A DNA stretch of 64,000 bases, taken from assembly GCF_027912495.1 (NCBI RefSeq), contig NZ_CP115463.1:2802501-2866500 (forward strand), read 5' to 3'. Shown here one piece after another: positions 61,513-64,000 of this stretch. The notes under the pieces were generated by a model. The model did not search any database. It saw nothing but the letters and a program-made list of their open reading frames with translations, and was not told the origin of the DNA. The position numbers and the translations under genes were made by a program. Within the stretch, counting starts at the first letter, position 1, and each line of letters starts with the position of its first letter. The stretch comes from Caulobacter sp. NIBR1757 (GTDB lineage: Bacteria > Pseudomonadota > Alphaproteobacteria > Caulobacterales > Caulobacteraceae).

Positions 61513-62121
61513 TCAGCCGAAGATGGTCTGGCTCATGGTCATGGTGACCAGCATCGGGATCGACAGCAGGGTGTTGGTCCGCGAGAACAGCATGGCCTTC
61601 TTGCCGGCCGCCGCCTTGGCGTCGGCGTCGAAGCCTTCCTTGATGCCCAGCGCAATCTTCTGCGCCGGCCAGATGAAGGCCCAGACGTTGAAGAACATGA
61701 TCGTCGCCAGCCACATGCCGATGCCGAGCAGGATGTGGCCCGGGTTGCCGAAGTTCTCGGTCGCGCCCAGCGTGAAGGTCTCGACCAGGTAGCCGCGATG
61801 GAAGGCCAGAGCCACACCGATCACCCAGGTGGCCAGGGCCGCCCAGCGGAACCAGAACAGCGCTTCGGGCGCGATGTACTTGCTGACCGCCGGTTTCAGC
61901 TCGGCCGGGATCTGCGGCATGACGCGGATCTGCACGAAGTTGAAGTAGTACAGCAGGCCGATCCACAGGATGCCGGCGAGGACGTGCAGCCAGCGCAGCG
62001 TGGCGATGGCGAAATCGGCGGCCGTGCCCTGGTTCGCCGCGAAGTAGGCGTAGACCATGACAAGGGCCAGCACGAAGCTGACGATGATAGTGTTTCGGAA
62101 ATTGGACAGCAGCGCCGTCAT
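61513..62121 (-). CDS. PuuD-like (urate hydroxylase membrane domain) protein
   Basis: A 202-residue membrane protein with about five hydrophobic segments (IIVSFVLALVMVYAYFAA, WLHVLAGILWIGLLYYFNFVQIRVMPQ, WFRWAALATWVIGVALAF, HILLGIGMWLATIMFFNVWAFIWPAQ, LLSIPMLVTMTMSQTIF). WLHVLAGILWIGLLYYFNF and NPGHILLGIGMWLATIMFFNVWAFIWPAQK are characteristic of the N-terminal part of PuuD urate hydroxylase; the C-terminal cytochrome c domain is missing. Histidines in these helices could bind heme. Function without the cytochrome domain is unknown. It ends in a good terminator. Confidence 0.82.
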   Translation of the reverse strand: MTALLSNFRNTIIVSFVLALVMVYAYFAANQGTAADFAIATLRWLHVLAGILWIGLLYYFNFVQIRVMPQIPAELKPAVSKYIAPEALFWFRWAALATWVIGVALAFHRGYLVETFTLGATENFGNPGHILLGIGMWLATIMFFNVWAFIWPAQKIALGIKEGFDADAKAAAGKKAMLFSRTNTLLSIPMLVTMTMSQTIFG

Positions 62122-62192
62122 TGTTCGAGCCCCTCGAAAAGTCCTACCCAGGGGCTCAGCTATAGGCCGGTTCGGCCGGACCTGCCAAGACT

Positions 62193-62546
62193 TCAGACGG
62201 CGATGAGCGCCGCGGCCATCCGCCGGCCTTCGGAGGCCAGCACATTGTAGCTGCGCGCCGCCGCCTCGCTGGACATGAATTCCAGGCCCAGCCCCCTGGC
62301 GCGAAGCCCTTCGCGAATCTCGCGGGGCGGCAGGGCCTGGTTGAGGCCGGTGCCGAGCAGCACGAACTCCACCGCCGAACCGGCCGCGAACACCGGGGCG
62401 AAGGCGTCCAGGGCAAGATCGCCCAGGCTGGCCACCGACCAGTCCTGGGCGACATCGTCGAGGATCAGCAACGATCCGGGCCGCCAGAGGCCGGCGACCC
62501 GAAAGCCGCCGCCGCCCCAGGCGTCGATGGAGGGCGCCTGCCGCAT
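62193..62546 (-). CDS. Mth938-domain protein (NDUFAF3-like)
   Basis: A 117-residue protein of the Mth938-like family: IDAWGGGGFRVAGLWRPGSLLILDDVAQDW, then VEFVLLGTGLNQALPPREIREGLRARGLGLEFMSSEAAARSYNVLASEGRRMAAALIAV. This is the bacterial form of mitochondrial NDUFAF3, an assembly factor for complex I. The bacterial role is not established. It follows secF after only 5 bases in the same direction, a layout widespread in Alphaproteobacteria, and is likely co-transcribed with secDF. Confidence 0.9.
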   Translation of the reverse strand: MRQAPSIDAWGGGGFRVAGLWRPGSLLILDDVAQDWSVASLGDLALDAFAPVFAAGSAVEFVLLGTGLNQALPPREIREGLRARGLGLEFMSSEAAARSYNVLASEGRRMAAALIAV

Positions 62547-62551
62547 GGACC

Positions 62552-63538
62552 CTACGCCCGCGACGCCGGTCCCAGGATCTGGACTTCGGCTTCCGTGTCT
62601 TCCTTACGCTTGCCGCCATTCCACAGAAGGATGATCGGGGCCGCGACATAGATCGACGAGTAGGTGCCGAGCGCGATCCCGAAGATCATGATGATCGAGA
62701 AGCCGTACAGCGCATCGCCGCCGAAGACGGCCAAGCCGCCCAGGGCGATGATGGCGGTCAGGCCGGTGATCACCGTGCGCGACAGGGTCTCGTTGATCGA
62801 CAGGTCGATGATCTCGCGCATCGGCATCTTCTTGTACTTGCGCATGTTCTCGCGCAGGCGGTCAAAGACCACGACGGTGTCGTTCATCGAGTAGCCGATG
62901 ATGGTCAGGATGGCCGCCACGGTCGTCAGGCTGAATTCCAGCTTGAAAACGGCAATCATGCCGAAGGTCAGAAAGACGTCGTGGAACAGGGCCACGACGG
63001 CCCCGAGCCCGAACTGCAGTTCGAAGCGGAACCAGATGTAGAGCAGCATCAGGCCGATCGCCGCCAACAGGGCGATGATACCGCCGGTGAACAGCTCGCT
63101 GGAGACCTTGGGCCCGACCACCTCGGTGCGGGTGAAGGCCTTGTCGTCGACGCCGGCGACCTTCTCGATCGCCGCCTTGACCTGCTCGACCTTCTGGGCC
63201 GGGTTCTCACCGGGTTCGAAGCGGGTCGAGACGTGCCGGGCGCCGGACGGGTCGTCCGGGGTGGCGAAACCCTGGACCTGCGGATCGCCGACGCCCTGGG
63301 CGGCGAGGGCCTGGCGGATGGCGCCGAGGTTGGCCGGTCCAGGCGTCGAAAACTCAAGCAGGGTGCCGCCCTTGAAGTCGATGCCGCAGTTCAAACCTCC
63401 ACAGGGAGGAGTCGCCGGATAGATGGCCATGAACAGCGAACCGATCGCCAGCAGGATGGAGATGGCGCCCGCGTACTTCGAGAAGGCGACGAACCGGAAG
63501 TTGGTCTTGACCGGCAGGATCTTGATGAGAGGCCACAT
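62552..63538 (-). CDS. secF: protein translocase subunit SecF
   Basis: A 328-residue inner-membrane protein that, with SecD and YajC, uses the proton gradient to pull proteins through SecYEG. Six membrane spans: the first near residues 21-40 (FSKYAGAISILLAIGSLFMAIY), a periplasmic loop with GIDFKGGTLLEF, and the cluster at 150-310 with LYIWFRFELQFGLGAVVALFHDVFLTFG, LTIIGYSMNDTVVVFDRLREN and ETLSRTVITGLTAIIALGGLAVFGG. These are family hallmarks. Lies 12 bases after secD, in one operon. Confidence 0.98.
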   Translation of the reverse strand: MWPLIKILPVKTNFRFVAFSKYAGAISILLAIGSLFMAIYPATPPCGGLNCGIDFKGGTLLEFSTPGPANLGAIRQALAAQGVGDPQVQGFATPDDPSGARHVSTRFEPGENPAQKVEQVKAAIEKVAGVDDKAFTRTEVVGPKVSSELFTGGIIALLAAIGLMLLYIWFRFELQFGLGAVVALFHDVFLTFGMIAVFKLEFSLTTVAAILTIIGYSMNDTVVVFDRLRENMRKYKKMPMREIIDLSINETLSRTVITGLTAIIALGGLAVFGGDALYGFSIIMIFGIALGTYSSIYVAAPIILLWNGGKRKEDTEAEVQILGPASRA

Positions 63539-63550
63539 GGTCTTCAGGTC

Positions 63551-64000
63551 CTAAGCGATCGGCAGGGTCTTGGGACGCGCGGTGCGATACCACACGGCCA
63601 GCAGAACCTGGGTGATGAGCACGGCCGAGAACACCGAGGTGAACACGCCGATCGAGAGGGTCCAGGCGAAGCCGCGGACCGGGCCGGCGCCGGCCGAGAA
63701 CATGATCGCCGCGGCGATCAGAGTTGTCAGGTTGGCGTCGATGATGGTGACCATGGCCCGCGAGAAGCCCGCGTCCATCGAGGCCAGCAGCGGTCTCCCC
63801 GCCCTCACCTCATCTCTCATCCGCTCGTAGATCAACACATTGGCGTCGACCGCGACCGCAAGGGTCAGGATCAGGCCGGCGATGCCAGGCAGGGTCAGGG
63901 TGGCCTGGGTCAGGCTCATGGCCCCAACGATCAACATGGCGTTGACGAGCAGGGCGATGATCGACACCCCGCCGAACAGCAGGCCGTAGGTCAGCAGCAT
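63551..64000 (-). CDS. secD: protein translocase subunit SecD, C-terminal part (5' part beyond window)
   Basis: The last 149 codons of secD. Visible membrane spans and motifs: LLLTYGLLFGGVSIIALLVNAMLI, TLTLPGIAGLILTLAVAVDANVLIYERMRDEVRAGR (family motif), AMVTIIDANLTTLIAAAIMFSAGAGPVRGFAWTLSIGVFTSVFSAVLITQVLLAVWYR. The start of the gene lies to the right of the window. First gene of the secDF-Mth938 operon. Confidence 0.96.
   Translation of the reverse strand: MLLTYGLLFGGVSIIALLVNAMLIVGAMSLTQATLTLPGIAGLILTLAVAVDANVLIYERMRDEVRAGRPLLASMDAGFSRAMVTIIDANLTTLIAAAIMFSAGAGPVRGFAWTLSIGVFTSVFSAVLITQVLLAVWYRTARPKTLPIA

Overview
The window is a GC-rich chromosomal segment of an alphaproteobacterium of the Caulobacteraceae (Caulobacter, Phenylobacterium or a near relative). 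Three things support this: a complete holdfast-anchor operon hfaA-hfaB-hfaD, the Caulobacter-type flagellar cluster fliX / flgI-cheL-flbY beside dksA, and an alphaproteobacterial SOS box (GTTC-N7-GTTC) in front of uvrA. The genus cannot be fixed from what is visible here.

Layout. 1-682 is the 5' part of a 16S rRNA gene on the minus strand. It is followed upstream by a long leader with a boxA-like site and tandem promoter-like elements (to about 1241). 1.3-6.6 kb holds an Rrf2-type regulator, a CBS-domain protein, hfaABD and a chromate transporter. An 848-bp IS5-family element lies at 6.7-7.6 kb, and an identical copy in inverse orientation lies at 44.1-44.9 kb. The 36.5 kb between them is ordinary chromosomal content, not a composite transposon. 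It carries an M16 peptidase, a Cys/Pro-rich secreted protein, a PAS_5 protein, aldo/keto and GMC oxidoreductases, a cNMP-binding/thioredoxin-reductase-like fusion with a UBP zinc-finger partner, a DMT-type transporter, a Sel1 protein, an L,D-transpeptidase, rhlE, DUF2239 and GIY-YIG genes, several lipoproteins and a low-GC HEPN-like cassette. It continues with thiC under a TPP riboswitch, an ATM1-type ABC exporter, a LOG-family protein, a DUF3857/transglutaminase protein, dksA, the flagellar cluster, a ParA-like ATPase and an ABC-F protein.

After the second IS copy come a serine hydrolase, a divergent TetR/thioesterase pair with a palindromic operator, and a tightly coupled three-gene operon: a KAS III-like synthase, a heme-oxygenase-like diiron enzyme and an unrecognised protein. 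This operon is the best candidate in the window for an undescribed small-molecule pathway. The remainder is uvrA with its SOS box, three paralogous polytopic membrane proteins interleaved with a GST and a small secreted protein, trmFO, an S9 peptidase, a squalene/phytoene-synthase-family protein, a PuuD-like membrane protein, an Mth938-domain protein, secF and the 3' part of secD.

Intergenic spaces hold dispersed palindromic elements: a 123-bp family present three times at identical length, two related longer palindromes, and a second family built on CTTCTCCC...GGGAGAAGG. The IS insertions lie at the centre of a palindrome built on TATGTCTAGACATA, and an unoccupied 26-bp version survives at 23353-23378. 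No CRISPR array and no tRNA gene were seen.
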